Assembly (NCBI GenBank): GCA_037130365.1
Contig: JBAXTE010000005.1
Coordinates: 76,274-140,273 of the forward strand
Length of the DNA: 64,000 nucleotides
Reading direction: 5' to 3'
From: JBAXTE01 sp037130365
GTDB taxonomy: Bacteria; Bacteroidota; Bacteroidia; Bacteroidales; WCHB1-69
Shown: positions 19,780 through 28,721 of the stretch, piece by piece
Position numbering within the stretch: position 1 is the first letter of the stretch
How the letters are laid out: each line of letters begins with the position of its first letter
Notes under the pieces: model-generated
The model's database searches: none
What the model was told of the DNA's origin: nothing
Seen by the model: the letters and a program-made list of their open reading frames with translations, nothing else
Translations under genes and position numbers: made by a program

Positions 19780-21501
19780 ATGAGCATCGAGTTAAGCGAA
19801 CAGGAAATAATCCGTCGCAATTGTTTACAAGAACTAACATCTATGGGCATTGAGGCATATCCTGCAAAGGCGTATGAAGTGAATGCTACTACAACTGAAA
19901 TATTAACCAAATTTGAGGCTGATCAAACCCTTTTTCAAGAGGTATGTATTGCTGGAAGAATCATGAATCGCCGTATAATGGGAGCTGCAAGTTTTGTTGA
20001 ACTTCAAGATTCGATGGGTCGTATTCAATTGTATTTTAAACGCGATGATATTTGTCCCGACGAAGACAAAACCTTATATAATAATGTATTCAAGAAACAA
20101 CTCGATCTAGGTGATATTATTGGCATAAAAGGATTTGTTTTTATTACACAAATGGGCGAAACCACTATTCACGTAAAAGAATTCACTATTCTAAGCAAAA
20201 CCTTACGTCCATTACCTATTGTACGCGAAAAAGAAGATAAAGTATGGGACGCATTTACCGATCCAGAACAGAGATATAGAATGCGTTACCTTGATTTAAT
20301 AGTTAACCCCGAGGTAAAAGAAACGTTTATAAAACGCACAAAATTAGTAAATACAATGCGTGAGTTTTTGAACGAAAAAGGATATCTTGAAGTGGAAACT
20401 CCAATTTTACAACCTATATATGGTGGCGCAGCGGCCCGTCCATTCAAAACACATCACAACACGCTCGATATGCCACTGTATCTTAGAATTGCCAATGAGC
20501 TATATTTAAAACGATTAATTGTTGGTGGTTTTGATGGTGTTTATGAATTTTCTAAGGATTTCCGTAACGAAGGAATGGATCGTTTTCATAATCCAGAGTT
20601 TACACAGATGGAGCTTTACGTTGCCTACAAAGATTATTTTTGGATGATGGACACCGTAGAAGAGATGGTAGAAAGAGTTGCTATTGCATTGAATGGCACC
20701 ACACAAATTCAAGTAGGCGAAAACCTCATCGATTTTAAACGTCCTTGGAAACGATATACCATGTTTGAAGCTATTGAACATTTCACAGGTATCGATATTT
20801 CAAATATGAACGAAGCTGAACTACGCGAAACCGCTATCAAATTAAATGTTCCAATTGACGATAGCATGGGAAAAGGAAAATTGATTGATGAAATATTTGG
20901 CGAAAATTGTGAGCATTTGCTAATTCAACCAACATTTATTTACGATTATCCTATTGAAATGTCGCCATTAGCAAAAAAACATCGTTCGAAAGCTGGGTTA
21001 GTTGAGCGTTTCGAAGCCGTTTGTAACGCAAAAGAAATTTGTAACGCTTACTCCGAATTAAACGACCCAGTTGATCAACGCGAACGTTTCGAAAGCCAAT
21101 TGGAATTAGGAAAACGTGGCGATGAAGAATCGATGGTTTTGGATGAAGATTTTTTAAGAGCGCTCGAATTTGGAATGCCTCCAACAGCCGGATTAGGCAT
21201 TGGAATCGATCGATTAGCAATGATTATGACCAATGCTCATTCTATTCAAGATGTCTTATTCTTTCCACAAATGCGTCCTGAGAAAAAGCCAGAAGTGGCT
21301 ACAGACAACGATTATGAAGCTCGTGGAATTCCTTCAGCATGGATTCCTGCACTTCGCAAACTCGGGTTCAATACCATAAATTCGCTTAAAGAGGCTAATG
21401 CACAAAAGCTCTTCAACGACTTGAATGGAATGCGCAAAAAACTAAAACTAGAAATTGGTGCTGCAAAACTAGAAGAGGTACAAGCCTGGATAGAAAAATA
21501 G
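19780..21501 (+). CDS. lysS: Lysyl-tRNA synthetase, class II
   Basis: 573 residues; charges tRNA-Lys with lysine in the cytoplasm. An N-terminal OB-fold anticodon-binding domain (about residues 60-170) is followed by the class II catalytic core: motif 2 FRNEGMDRFHNPEFTQME and motif 3 GLGIGIDRLAM are clear. After the core there is an extension of about 60 residues (from SAWIPALRKLGF to the end) resembling a helix-hairpin-helix segment. It is absent from the 505-residue E. coli enzyme but usual in Bacteroidota LysS. Start at 19780 (MSIELSEQ) is chosen because the -7 element lies just upstream. It converges with the minus-strand gene ending at 21539 with no strong terminator between. Confidence 0.97.
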   Translation: MSIELSEQEIIRRNCLQELTSMGIEAYPAKAYEVNATTTEILTKFEADQTLFQEVCIAGRIMNRRIMGAASFVELQDSMGRIQLYFKRDDICPDEDKTLYNNVFKKQLDLGDIIGIKGFVFITQMGETTIHVKEFTILSKTLRPLPIVREKEDKVWDAFTDPEQRYRMRYLDLIVNPEVKETFIKRTKLVNTMREFLNEKGYLEVETPILQPIYGGAAARPFKTHHNTLDMPLYLRIANELYLKRLIVGGFDGVYEFSKDFRNEGMDRFHNPEFTQMELYVAYKDYFWMMDTVEEMVERVAIALNGTTQIQVGENLIDFKRPWKRYTMFEAIEHFTGIDISNMNEAELRETAIKLNVPIDDSMGKGKLIDEIFGENCEHLLIQPTFIYDYPIEMSPLAKKHRSKAGLVERFEAVCNAKEICNAYSELNDPVDQRERFESQLELGKRGDEESMVLDEDFLRALEFGMPPTAGLGIGIDRLAMIMTNAHSIQDVLFFPQMRPEKKPEVATDNDYEARGIPSAWIPALRKLGFNTINSLKEANAQKLFNDLNGMRKKLKLEIGAAKLEEVQAWIEK

Positions 21502-21538
21502 AGTAACTTCTGTATTTGAATCTTTGTGAAATTAGGAT

Positions 21539-21979
21539 TTATTGAGATTTTTTATCATAATCAATCTCTTGAGCTAAAACTCCTTTTTCGTCATATATTT
21601 TCCAGATACCTATTTTTTTGCCATTTTTAAATTGGCCAGAATAAAAAAGTTTTCCCGATTCGTACCAAACATTCTTTAATCCATCCTCAACACCTTTGAT
21701 GTAATTGCCTTCGCTCCATTTGTTGCCGTTTTCAAACCAGGCTGTCCAACGTCCATCTCTTAGAGAGTCTTGATAACCGCCTTCAATTTTTTTGGTTTTA
21801 TTTGGCCAATAAAGTACCTCTTTTACTAATTCTTTCTTTTGTCCATCTTCTTTAAAATAACGTTCCAATTGTGGAGATCCATCAGGATATTTTTGTTCTA
21901 CCACTTTTGTTAATTGCTGTTTGCAAGATCCCATTGAAATAATTAGAATGAGGGCAAATACTAATCTCGATACTTTCAT
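21539..21979 (-). CDS. MORN-repeat (YwqK-like) lipoprotein
   Basis: 146 residues. The N-terminus (hydrophobic stretch ending SMGSC) looks like a lipoprotein signal with Cys19 as the lipidated residue. The rest holds three to four MORN_2-type repeats of the pattern (G)xYxxGxxxGxWxxWYxxGxxxxxG, e.g. GRWTAWFENGNKWSEGNY. Such repeats are often annotated as YwqK-family antitoxin, but in Bacteroidota they are commonly stand-alone envelope lipoproteins and no toxin partner is seen here. Its start overlaps the stop of the preceding ompH-like gene by one base (TAATG), so the two are translationally coupled. Exact role unknown. Confidence 0.85.
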   Translation of the reverse strand: MKVSRLVFALILIISMGSCKQQLTKVVEQKYPDGSPQLERYFKEDGQKKELVKEVLYWPNKTKKIEGGYQDSLRDGRWTAWFENGNKWSEGNYIKGVEDGLKNVWYESGKLFYSGQFKNGKKIGIWKIYDEKGVLAQEIDYDKKSQ

Positions 21980-22653
21980 TATTTAGTCGGTTTTTCTTTA
22001 TATTCTTTATTTAATCCTTCAAGAATTTCTTTAGTAACATCCATTTTAGCATTTGTCACAATGATTGGACCTCCCTTAGTGTATCCTAGAATATAATCAG
22101 CACCATATTTTTCATTGAATTTTTGAGAATATGAAACGATGGCTTCGGTAATAACTCTGTTTATTTCCATTTCTTTAGCAGCCAATTGTTGAGTAAATTG
22201 CTCGTTCATTGCCATAATCTCTTCCCGTTCTTTCATCAGCTGTTTCTCCGCATTTTGAGCTTGAACTGCGTTAACAGAATTGTTTTGCATATTTATCTGA
22301 TAATTCTTTACTTTTTGATCAAATGCAGCTTGCTTGGAAGTAAAAGTGCCTTCAAGTTTTCCTTTTTCAGCTTTAAGTTCTTCACGAAGTACATCAACTA
22401 ATAGATAATTTTGAAATACAGAATCTGTATTAAAAAAAGCAATTTTTAAATTTCCGGTAGATGCTGATTTTTCACTAACTCCTGTTTTGCTATAGAAGTG
22501 CAAAAAATAAAGTACCGCAATTGCAACAAAGAAAAACATATTAATAAATGTGGAAGGTCGTAACGGACATGACCTTGATTTTTTTTCTTCTTGCTCAATT
22601 AGTGGTTGCTTAATATCAAGATCATTGATTTGCATGTTGTTTTCTTGTTCCAT
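21979..22653 (-). CDS. OmpH/Skp-family protein with membrane anchor
   Basis: 224 residues. After a charged N-terminus of about 35 residues there is one transmembrane segment (about 36-53, FINMFFFVAIAVLYFLHF). Then comes an OmpH/Skp domain: a beta-strand (IAFFNTDSVFQNYLL), a long Lys/Glu/Gln-rich coiled coil (about 90-165) and a closing strand (ADYILGYT...IIVT). Skp-type proteins are periplasmic holdases for outer-membrane proteins. The uncleaved anchor instead of a normal signal peptide is common in Bacteroidota homologues. It lies 6 bp downstream of recQ and overlaps the next gene, so it belongs to one transcript. Confidence 0.88.
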   Translation of the reverse strand: MEQENNMQINDLDIKQPLIEQEEKKSRSCPLRPSTFINMFFFVAIAVLYFLHFYSKTGVSEKSASTGNLKIAFFNTDSVFQNYLLVDVLREELKAEKGKLEGTFTSKQAAFDQKVKNYQINMQNNSVNAVQAQNAEKQLMKEREEIMAMNEQFTQQLAAKEMEINRVITEAIVSYSQKFNEKYGADYILGYTKGGPIIVTNAKMDVTKEILEGLNKEYKEKPTK

Positions 22654-22659
22654 GTTTAA

Positions 22660-24873
22660 TTAATTTGCAATTTCGGACATAAATTTTATCTTCACCAATC
22701 GGATTTCTTCTTCTGTAAACTCATCTTCTCCGAGTTCTTTTAGGGCATCTTCTACCGAGTCAGTAGTGGCTTCGCTAAAATATTCAAATATTTCTTCAAT
22801 ATGATATGGATCCACACATTCATCAATATAATAATTTATATCAATTTTTGTCCCTGAAGAAATAATACTTTCAAGTTCCATCAATAATTCATCAAAACTT
22901 AAATTCTTAGCAACGGCAAGCTCTTCAAGTGCTATCTTTCTATCAATATTTTGAATTAAATATACTTTTAGTGCAGATTTATTTACTACTGATTTAACGA
23001 TTAAATCTTGTGGGCGCTCAATTTCATTATCAAGCACATATTTTTTAATCAATGTAATAAATGGCGTACCGTATTTTGTCGCTTTTCCTTGTCCAACACC
23101 AACAATCTGGGTAATTTCTTCCATTGTTGTAGGATACTGAATACACATATCTTCAAGCGATGTATCTTGAAAAATCACGAATGGAGGCAGTTTTTCCTTT
23201 TTAGAAAGGTCTTTACGCAAATCTTTTAATAACGAAAAGAGTGCTTTATCCACAGCGCCACCTTTTTGACCGCCACCCATCTCTTCCATTGCCATTTCGT
23301 CGTCATCCATATCTGGAGCTTGCTCCTTAGTGAGCATAACACTAAATGGTCGTTTTAAAAACCGTTCCCCTTTGGCCGTGATTTTTAATATCCCATAATT
23401 TTCAATCTCTTTAACAATAAGCTCATCAATAAGAGATTGACGAATAACTTGATTCCAGAATCGTTCATTTTGATCCATTCCTTCACCAAATTGTTTAATC
23501 TCGTGATGTTTAAATTGCTTGATTGTAGGATTTGATTTTCCTAAGATTACATTTATAATGTGTTTATCTTTATACTGTTGTTTTAATACCTTAATCGTTT
23601 CCATAGCAAGATAAACAAAATCTTTTCCATCAAATTTTTGTTTCGGATGCAGACAGTTATCGCAACTCCCACAATTATCGGCAGAATAACTTTCTCCAAA
23701 GTAATGCAAAAGCATAACTCTTCTACAAAGACTAGATTCTGCGTAAGAAACAGTTTCAGCAATCAGTTGTTTGGCAATTTCTTGCTCAGCCACAGGTTTG
23801 TTTTTATTAAACTTTTCGAGTTTAGCGAGGTCTTCTATATCGTAAAAAGCCACACATTTTCCCTCACCATCATCTCTACCCGATCGCCCAGTTTCTTGGT
23901 AATATCCTTCCAGACTTTTTGGCATATCGTAATGAATTACAAAACGAACATCTGGTTTGTCAATTCCCATCCCAAAGGCAATAGTTGCAACAATAACATT
24001 CGATTCCTCCATTAAAAACATATCCTGATTTTTAATACGAGTTGCAGGATCTAAGCCAGCATGGTATGGAAGGGCTTTAATATTGTTTACTAACAACGTA
24101 GAAGCAAGTTCTTCTACTGTTTTTCTGCTCATGCAGTAAATTATTCCTGATTTACCAGAATTGTTACGAATAAACCTTACAACATCTCTATCAAGAACTT
24201 CTTTAGCTTTTGGTTTAGGTCTAACTTCATAATAAAGATTTGCTCTATTAAATGATGATTTAAAGACCTCAGCATCACTCATTCCTAAATTCTTTTGGAT
24301 ATCGTGTTGAACTTTTGGAGTAGCCGTGGCTGTAAGTGCCATTACAGGAACTTTGTGTCCAATTTCGTCTATAATCGGACGAATTCGTCGGTATTCTGGT
24401 CTAAAATCATGGCCCCATTCCGAAATACAATGTGCTTCGTCTATGGCATAAAATGAAATAGAAATTTCTCTAAAAAACTCAATGTTTTCTTCTTTGGTAA
24501 GGGTTTCTGGAGCAACGTATAGCAATTTTGTTTTGCCTGAAAGGAGATCTTTTTTAACTTCTTTAATTTCTGTTTTCGATAAAGAGGAATTAAGAACATG
24601 GGCAATACCATTTTCGGACCCATAGTTTCTGATGGCATCAACCTGGTTTTTCATAAGTGCAATTAATGGGGAAATAATAATTGCAGTTCCTTCAAGCAAT
24701 AGTGCTGGAAGTTGGTAGCATAATGATTTGCCACCACCTGTTGGCATGATAACAAATACATCATTATTGTCGAGCAAACTCTTTATTACCAACTCTTGGG
24801 TTCCCTTAAACTGTTCGAATCCAAAATGGGTTTTTAGCTTCTCATGTAATTGTGCTGTATCAATTTTTGTCAT
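22660..24873 (-). CDS. recQ: ATP-dependent DNA helicase RecQ
   Basis: 737 residues; 3'-5' DNA helicase of recombination and repair. The N-terminal superfamily 2 helicase core has Walker A PTGGGKS (44-50), the DEAH box in AIDEAHCISEWGHDF, and motif VI QETGRSGRDDG. A zinc-binding/winged-helix RQC region follows (the Cys-rich stretch SADNCGSCDNCLHP), then an HRDC domain (about 530-600) and an acidic C-terminal tail of about 100 residues beyond the E. coli length of 609. Start at the ATG 24873 (MTKIDTAQLHEKL) is preferred over a TTG at 24900. First gene of a three-gene minus-strand operon with the ompH-like and MORN-repeat genes. Confidence 0.97.
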   Translation of the reverse strand: MTKIDTAQLHEKLKTHFGFEQFKGTQELVIKSLLDNNDVFVIMPTGGGKSLCYQLPALLLEGTAIIISPLIALMKNQVDAIRNYGSENGIAHVLNSSLSKTEIKEVKKDLLSGKTKLLYVAPETLTKEENIEFFREISISFYAIDEAHCISEWGHDFRPEYRRIRPIIDEIGHKVPVMALTATATPKVQHDIQKNLGMSDAEVFKSSFNRANLYYEVRPKPKAKEVLDRDVVRFIRNNSGKSGIIYCMSRKTVEELASTLLVNNIKALPYHAGLDPATRIKNQDMFLMEESNVIVATIAFGMGIDKPDVRFVIHYDMPKSLEGYYQETGRSGRDDGEGKCVAFYDIEDLAKLEKFNKNKPVAEQEIAKQLIAETVSYAESSLCRRVMLLHYFGESYSADNCGSCDNCLHPKQKFDGKDFVYLAMETIKVLKQQYKDKHIINVILGKSNPTIKQFKHHEIKQFGEGMDQNERFWNQVIRQSLIDELIVKEIENYGILKITAKGERFLKRPFSVMLTKEQAPDMDDDEMAMEEMGGGQKGGAVDKALFSLLKDLRKDLSKKEKLPPFVIFQDTSLEDMCIQYPTTMEEITQIVGVGQGKATKYGTPFITLIKKYVLDNEIERPQDLIVKSVVNKSALKVYLIQNIDRKIALEELAVAKNLSFDELLMELESIISSGTKIDINYYIDECVDPYHIEEIFEYFSEATTDSVEDALKELGEDEFTEEEIRLVKIKFMSEIAN

Positions 24874-24941
24874 TAATGTTGTTTTTGTTTTGAGTATCAA
24901 ATCGTATCGTTGTGTCCAGTTTGAATTTTTAAAAAGAGATG

Positions 24942-24949
24942 CAAAAATA
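24942..24949 (-). promoter_or_regulatory. -7 element of the recQ operon
   Basis: TATTTTTG on the minus strand fits TAnnTTTG and lies about 70 bp upstream of the recQ ATG. No proper -33 TTTG was found. The rest of the interval to 25171 is AT-rich with no other feature seen. Confidence 0.45.
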
Positions 24950-25171
24950 GCAACATTTCGCTATAGTACTAGTTCTTTATCACTTTAATATCTTGTTAAT
25001 TTACTAATTAAAGATTTCATTTTTTTATTTTCAAATGAAAAACCCTTATATTGGCGGTCTTTGGCATTTATTATATTAAATATAAATTGGTGAAAAACTA
25101 TAAATTACAATTCTTTTTATATTTTTTTAACTGATTTTCACGTATCTAAGGTCAAAAAAACGAAGTATTCT

Positions 25172-25753
25172 CTAATAATTTTCACTCATCACTTCAAAAT
25201 AAGCTTGTGGATGATCACATGCTGGGCAATTTGCTAAAGCTTTTACACCTTCGTAAACGAAACCACATTTTCTACATATCCATTTTACTGAAGTTTCTTT
25301 TTTAAAGACTTTGTCGTTGGTAATATTTTCGAACAATTTGCGATATTTTTTTTCATGTTGAGCCTCTACTTGGGCAATTGCTTTAAATTTTGTAGCAATT
25401 TTTATAAAACCTTCTTCTTTAGCAATCTCAGCAAACTTTGGATAAATGGCTTCCCACTCCTCGTTTTCTCCCTCAGCGGCATCGTGTAAATTTTGAATAG
25501 TAGAGCCTATTACTCCAGCAGGGTATGTTGCTGTTATTTCAACTGCACCACCTTCTAAAAATTTAAAAAATATTTTTGCATGCTGTTCTTCTTGCAAAGC
25601 TGTTTCAGCAAAAATTGATGCGATTTGTTCATAACCTTCTTCCTTTGCTTTTTTAGCAAAATAAGTATATCTGTTTTTAGCCTGAGATTCACCGGCAAAT
25701 GCTTTTAATAAGTTTTTTTCTGTTTGTGTCCCTTTAATAGTTTTTTCTTCCAT
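25172..25753 (-). CDS. rbr: Rubrerythrin
   Basis: 193 residues; a non-haem iron peroxidase that removes hydrogen peroxide in anaerobes and microaerophiles. The ferritin-like diiron domain (about 1-145) shows two Glu-x-x-His helices (ETALQEEQHAKIF and VEAQHEKKYRKLF) and the first Glu in FAGESQAKNRY. A rubredoxin domain follows with two CxxC knuckles (CRKC and CPAC, about residues 158-177). Length is typical. It is transcribed away from the RlpA-like gene. No PerR-like operator was recognised upstream. Presence of rubrerythrin suggests exposure to low oxygen or an anaerobic lifestyle. Confidence 0.95.
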   Translation of the reverse strand: MEEKTIKGTQTEKNLLKAFAGESQAKNRYTYFAKKAKEEGYEQIASIFAETALQEEQHAKIFFKFLEGGAVEITATYPAGVIGSTIQNLHDAAEGENEEWEAIYPKFAEIAKEEGFIKIATKFKAIAQVEAQHEKKYRKLFENITNDKVFKKETSVKWICRKCGFVYEGVKALANCPACDHPQAYFEVMSENY

Positions 25754-25852
25754 GAGTATTTTGTTTTGGATTGTAACTTTATTAATTCAAATTTCGTATT
25801 AATTTCGTATTATTCAATATGTTATTTGATATTTATCTAATACCTTTTTTTG

Positions 25853-26839
25853 ATGTTTTTCAAAGTTAATACATTTTTTGCCAAATTATACACTTTTTTC
25901 GCCAAAGGAAAAAATTATTTTCTCATTGCACTTTTTTATATTCCATTTTTTACTTCTGCACAGACAAATATTGAAGTGAAAAAAACAGATGTTTTTTATG
26001 GAAAAGCATCCTTTTACGATGAATATTTTAATGGAAGAAAAACTGCTAATGGGGAACTGTTTTCTCACAAATTACTTACTGCTGCTCATCCATCATGGCC
26101 ATTTAACACCAAAGTAAAAGTAACAAATATCGCAAATAGCAAATCTGTGGTTGTACGAATAAACGACCGAGGACCCTTTATTCGTGGTCGAAATATTGAT
26201 GTTTCTAAACAGGCTGCTATTGAACTTGATTTTGTTAAATCTGGTGTTGTTAAAGTAAAAATGGAAATTCTTAATTGGGGCGCTAAACCAAACACTTATC
26301 ACAACGAGCCAATGTTGGCTGTTGCAAAAGTTAGCACAGAGAAAAATCAAAAAAACAGTATAAAAACATCTACAATAATAAACCCAACACCATTATCAAG
26401 TGATTCAATAAAAACAATTGCACAAAATAATCCACCAATAGTTAAGAGTAAGGTGGAATCCAAATCTTACAAACAAACAGAAAAAACCGCCATCAAAGAT
26501 GCTCCTATCAAAAAGAGCAAGCCCATTTTAGCTTCAAATAAATCAACAATTTACTGTTCTCAAGCCGATAGTCTATCAGGATGGTGTGTTCAAGTTGGTT
26601 GTTATGGAAGCAGAGCCAATGCGGATAAAGCAGTAAAAGCAGTAAAAGAAATCACTCGGGAATGGACTTGTATTCAAGAAATATCTCGCAATGAAGTAGC
26701 TTATTACCGAGTTGTTTGTGGTAAAAATATTGAAAATTCAAAAGCTGTTGAGATAAAAAAAGGTCTTGCTGAAAAATATCCCGATGCATTTATCACTAAC
26801 TATGTTACCCTTTTAAACAGCTCGGCAAAAACAAAATAA
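25853..26839 (+). CDS. rlpA: RlpA-like septal ring lytic transglycosylase with SPOR domain
   Basis: 328 residues from the ATG at 25853 (a TTG precedes it directly). A long signal sequence ends near FFTSAQ (residue 36). The double-psi beta-barrel domain (about 48-135) has the family motifs GKASFY, TANGE, TAAHPSWPFNTKV and VRINDRGPF...R.IDVS. A low-complexity Lys/Ser linker (about 145-235) leads to a SPOR domain (about 245-320, WCVQVGCYGSRANADKA) that binds denuded glycan at the septum. Known RlpA proteins cleave naked glycan strands or act structurally at division sites. The signal region contains a near-duplicate FFAK tract (NTFFAKLYTFFAK). It lies about 110 bp before thyA. Confidence 0.92.
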   Translation: MFFKVNTFFAKLYTFFAKGKNYFLIALFYIPFFTSAQTNIEVKKTDVFYGKASFYDEYFNGRKTANGELFSHKLLTAAHPSWPFNTKVKVTNIANSKSVVVRINDRGPFIRGRNIDVSKQAAIELDFVKSGVVKVKMEILNWGAKPNTYHNEPMLAVAKVSTEKNQKNSIKTSTIINPTPLSSDSIKTIAQNNPPIVKSKVESKSYKQTEKTAIKDAPIKKSKPILASNKSTIYCSQADSLSGWCVQVGCYGSRANADKAVKAVKEITREWTCIQEISRNEVAYYRVVCGKNIENSKAVEIKKGLAEKYPDAFITNYVTLLNSSAKTK

Positions 26840-26894
26840 TTAGTTTTCTTGCAAGGATAAAATTAATGCAATAGAAAATTGAGATTATAAGTTT

Positions 26895-26928
26895 TTTGAG
26901 ATTAATCGCAAAAAAAGCATTATTTTTG
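26895..26928 (+). promoter_or_regulatory. Promoter of thyA-folA
   Basis: TTTG (26895-26898), 22 bp, TATTTTTG (26921-26928), then the thyA ATG 18 bp later. The -7 fits the Bacteroidota consensus and the spacer is slightly long. It also supports ATG 26947 as the thyA start. Confidence 0.5.
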
Positions 26929-26946
26929 AACTCAAATCTCAAAATA

Positions 26947-27741
26947 ATGCAGCAATATCTCGACTTATTAAATCATGTATTAGCTCATGGCGTGGATAAA
27001 AGTGATCGCACTGGCACTGGTACTCGTAGCGTGTTTGGTTATCAAATGCGTTTTGATTTACAAAAAGGATTTCCGCTTTTAACCACAAAAAAGCTTCACA
27101 TTAGATCAATTCTTCACGAACTTCTTTGGTTTTTACAAGGAAACACAAATATCCAATATTTGAAAGATAATAAAGTGTCGATATGGGATGAATGGGCTGA
27201 TATAAATGGCGATTTAGGACCAGTATATGGATATCAATGGCGCAGTTGGCCTACCTATGATGGCAAACAAATCGATCAGATTTCTAATGTGATTAATCAA
27301 ATAAAGACAAATCCAGATTCACGAAGATTATTGGTTAGTGCGTGGAATGTAGCGCAAGTTGATGAGATGAAGTTGCCTCCTTGCCATATTATATTTCAGT
27401 TTTATGTTGCTAATGGAGAACTTTCATGTCAACTTTACCAACGAAGTGCCGATATCTTTCTAGGTGTACCTTTTAATATTGCTTCTTATGCAATGCTAAC
27501 CATGATGGTAGCCCAAGTTTGTGGGTTAAAACCTAAGGAATTTATTCACACTCTTGGAGATGCACATATATATTCTAATCACTTCGAACAAGCCAAACTT
27601 CAACTATCGCGTGTGCCTCACGAACTTCCAATTCTTAAGATAAACTCTGCCGTGAATGATATTTTTGATTTTAAATTTGAAGATTTTGAAATCATTAATT
27701 ATAATCCAGATTCTCATATCAAAGCAATAGTGGCCGTTTAA
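26947..27741 (+). CDS. thyA: Thymidylate synthase
   Basis: 264 residues, the same length as E. coli ThyA. Makes dTMP from dUMP using methylene-tetrahydrofolate, yielding dihydrofolate. Visible family features: the RTGTGTRSVFG loop near residue 21, the active-site Cys146 in LPPCHIIFQFYV, RRLLVSAWN before it, QRSADIFLGVPFN (dUMP contact) and the C-terminal end IKAIVAV. The start MQQYLDLLNHVL is chosen over an upstream in-frame start at 26896 because it restores the usual length. folA follows after 47 bp, so the dihydrofolate made here is recycled by the next gene product. Confidence 0.98.
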   Translation: MQQYLDLLNHVLAHGVDKSDRTGTGTRSVFGYQMRFDLQKGFPLLTTKKLHIRSILHELLWFLQGNTNIQYLKDNKVSIWDEWADINGDLGPVYGYQWRSWPTYDGKQIDQISNVINQIKTNPDSRRLLVSAWNVAQVDEMKLPPCHIIFQFYVANGELSCQLYQRSADIFLGVPFNIASYAMLTMMVAQVCGLKPKEFIHTLGDAHIYSNHFEQAKLQLSRVPHELPILKINSAVNDIFDFKFEDFEIINYNPDSHIKAIVAV

Positions 27742-27788
27742 TAACGGGTTAATTATGCATTTATACTTTATCAACTAAACAAACTATA

Positions 27789-28286
27789 ATGAATAACATA
27801 TCAATAATTGTCGCCATTGGCAAAAACTACGAAATTGGCAAGCAAAATCAACTGCTATGGCATCTTTCAGACGATTTAAAACATTTTAAGCAAATCACTT
27901 CAGGAAAGCCTGTAATAATGGGTCAAAATACTTGGTTTTCTTTGCCAAGGCGTCCATTGCCACAACGCCGAAATATTGTATTGACATACGATAAAAAAGA
28001 ATTTTTTGAAGGAGCAGAAGCCATGTTTTCAATTGATAAGGTAATGAATACAATATCTTTTGAGGATGAGGTTTTCGTTATTGGTGGAGCGATGGTTTAT
28101 AAACAATTTATGCCATTAGCCTCTAAACTTTATATCACCCATGTAGATAGTGCTTTTGATGCGGACACTTGGTTCCCGGTAATAAATCCAAAAGAGTGGA
28201 AATTAAGTGATAAATCAGAACAATTTAAAGATGAAGCATCTGGTTTATCATACTGCTTTGCTGAATATCAACGTGTAGGTAAATAA
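27789..28286 (+). CDS. folA: Dihydrofolate reductase
   Basis: 165 residues; NADPH-dependent reduction of dihydrofolate to tetrahydrofolate. The N-terminus ISIIVAIGKNYEIGKQNQLL and WHLSDDLKHFKQIT carry the substrate-binding Asp (Asp29 by alignment with E. coli Asp27). GKPVIMGQNTWFSLPRRPLP and VFVIGGAMVYKQF are the other DHFR signatures. Follows thyA directly in one transcript, the classical pairing. The transcript could run to the bidirectional hairpin at 28671-28707. Confidence 0.97.
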   Translation: MNNISIIVAIGKNYEIGKQNQLLWHLSDDLKHFKQITSGKPVIMGQNTWFSLPRRPLPQRRNIVLTYDKKEFFEGAEAMFSIDKVMNTISFEDEVFVIGGAMVYKQFMPLASKLYITHVDSAFDADTWFPVINPKEWKLSDKSEQFKDEASGLSYCFAEYQRVGK

Positions 28287-28411
28287 AAAATATTCGACTG
28301 AATAAATATTCGTTTTATTTACTACCCGTTTTTGAAAGTTTACATACAATATTAGTATTACTAAAGCGAACTAAGAGCTTCAACTGCCAATTATTCTAAT
28401 TAAATTCACTT

Positions 28412-28653
28412 CTAACGGCACAAGGTACATGGCACAAGGTTTATGGTTCTCCCTCCACGCTTCGGGCATTCCTAATTCTTAATTGACTTCGTCGAACTTC
28501 GTTTCTGTATTCCATTTTTCCTTTTCACGAACCGGAACGAAGTGGAGATCAGCGTAGCTAAAAATCTTTTCACTTTTTCAAACACTAAGGCACTAAGTTC
28601 ACTAAGAAACACTGAGTCAGTTGAATTTCTCTTAACGGCGCAAGGTTCATGGT
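28412..28653. repeat. Short direct repeats in the folA-tdh intergenic region
   Basis: The gap 28287-28721 holds no gene. CTAACGGCACAAGGTACATGG (one mismatch-rich unit, 28412-28432) recurs as TTAACGGCGCAAGGTTCATGG at 28632-28652, with a shorter echo GGCACAAGGTTTATGG at 28431-28446. Between them, near 28582-28615, ACTAAG-type hexamers recur at 8-10 bp intervals (CACTAAGG, CACTAAGT, ACTAAGAA, ACTGAG). This looks like non-coding repetitive spacer. Confidence 0.5.
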
Positions 28654-28670
28654 TTGCGCATTTCTGCATC

Positions 28671-28707
28671 AAAAAAGGCTGACATTTGATAAATGTCAGC
28701 CTTTTTT
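28671..28707. terminator. Bidirectional terminator between folA and tdh
   Basis: A perfect 17-bp stem (28671-28687 with 28691-28707) around a 3-nt loop; the arms begin with six A and end with T-runs, so it is a rho-independent terminator on either strand. It lies 15 bp beyond the tdh stop and closes the thyA-folA transcript on the other side. Confidence 0.85.
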
Positions 28708-28721
28708 TGTGATTTTAAATA

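Noticed and set aside
21539..21979. Toxin-antitoxin role of the YwqK-like protein
   Set aside because: A lipoprotein signal and operon with ompH-like and recQ genes, and no toxin gene nearby.
28472..28672. 66-codon minus-strand frame near the folA-tdh terminator
   Set aside because: It lies in repeat-bearing spacer and part of a terminator arm; Cys/His/Arg-rich composition unlike a conserved protein.
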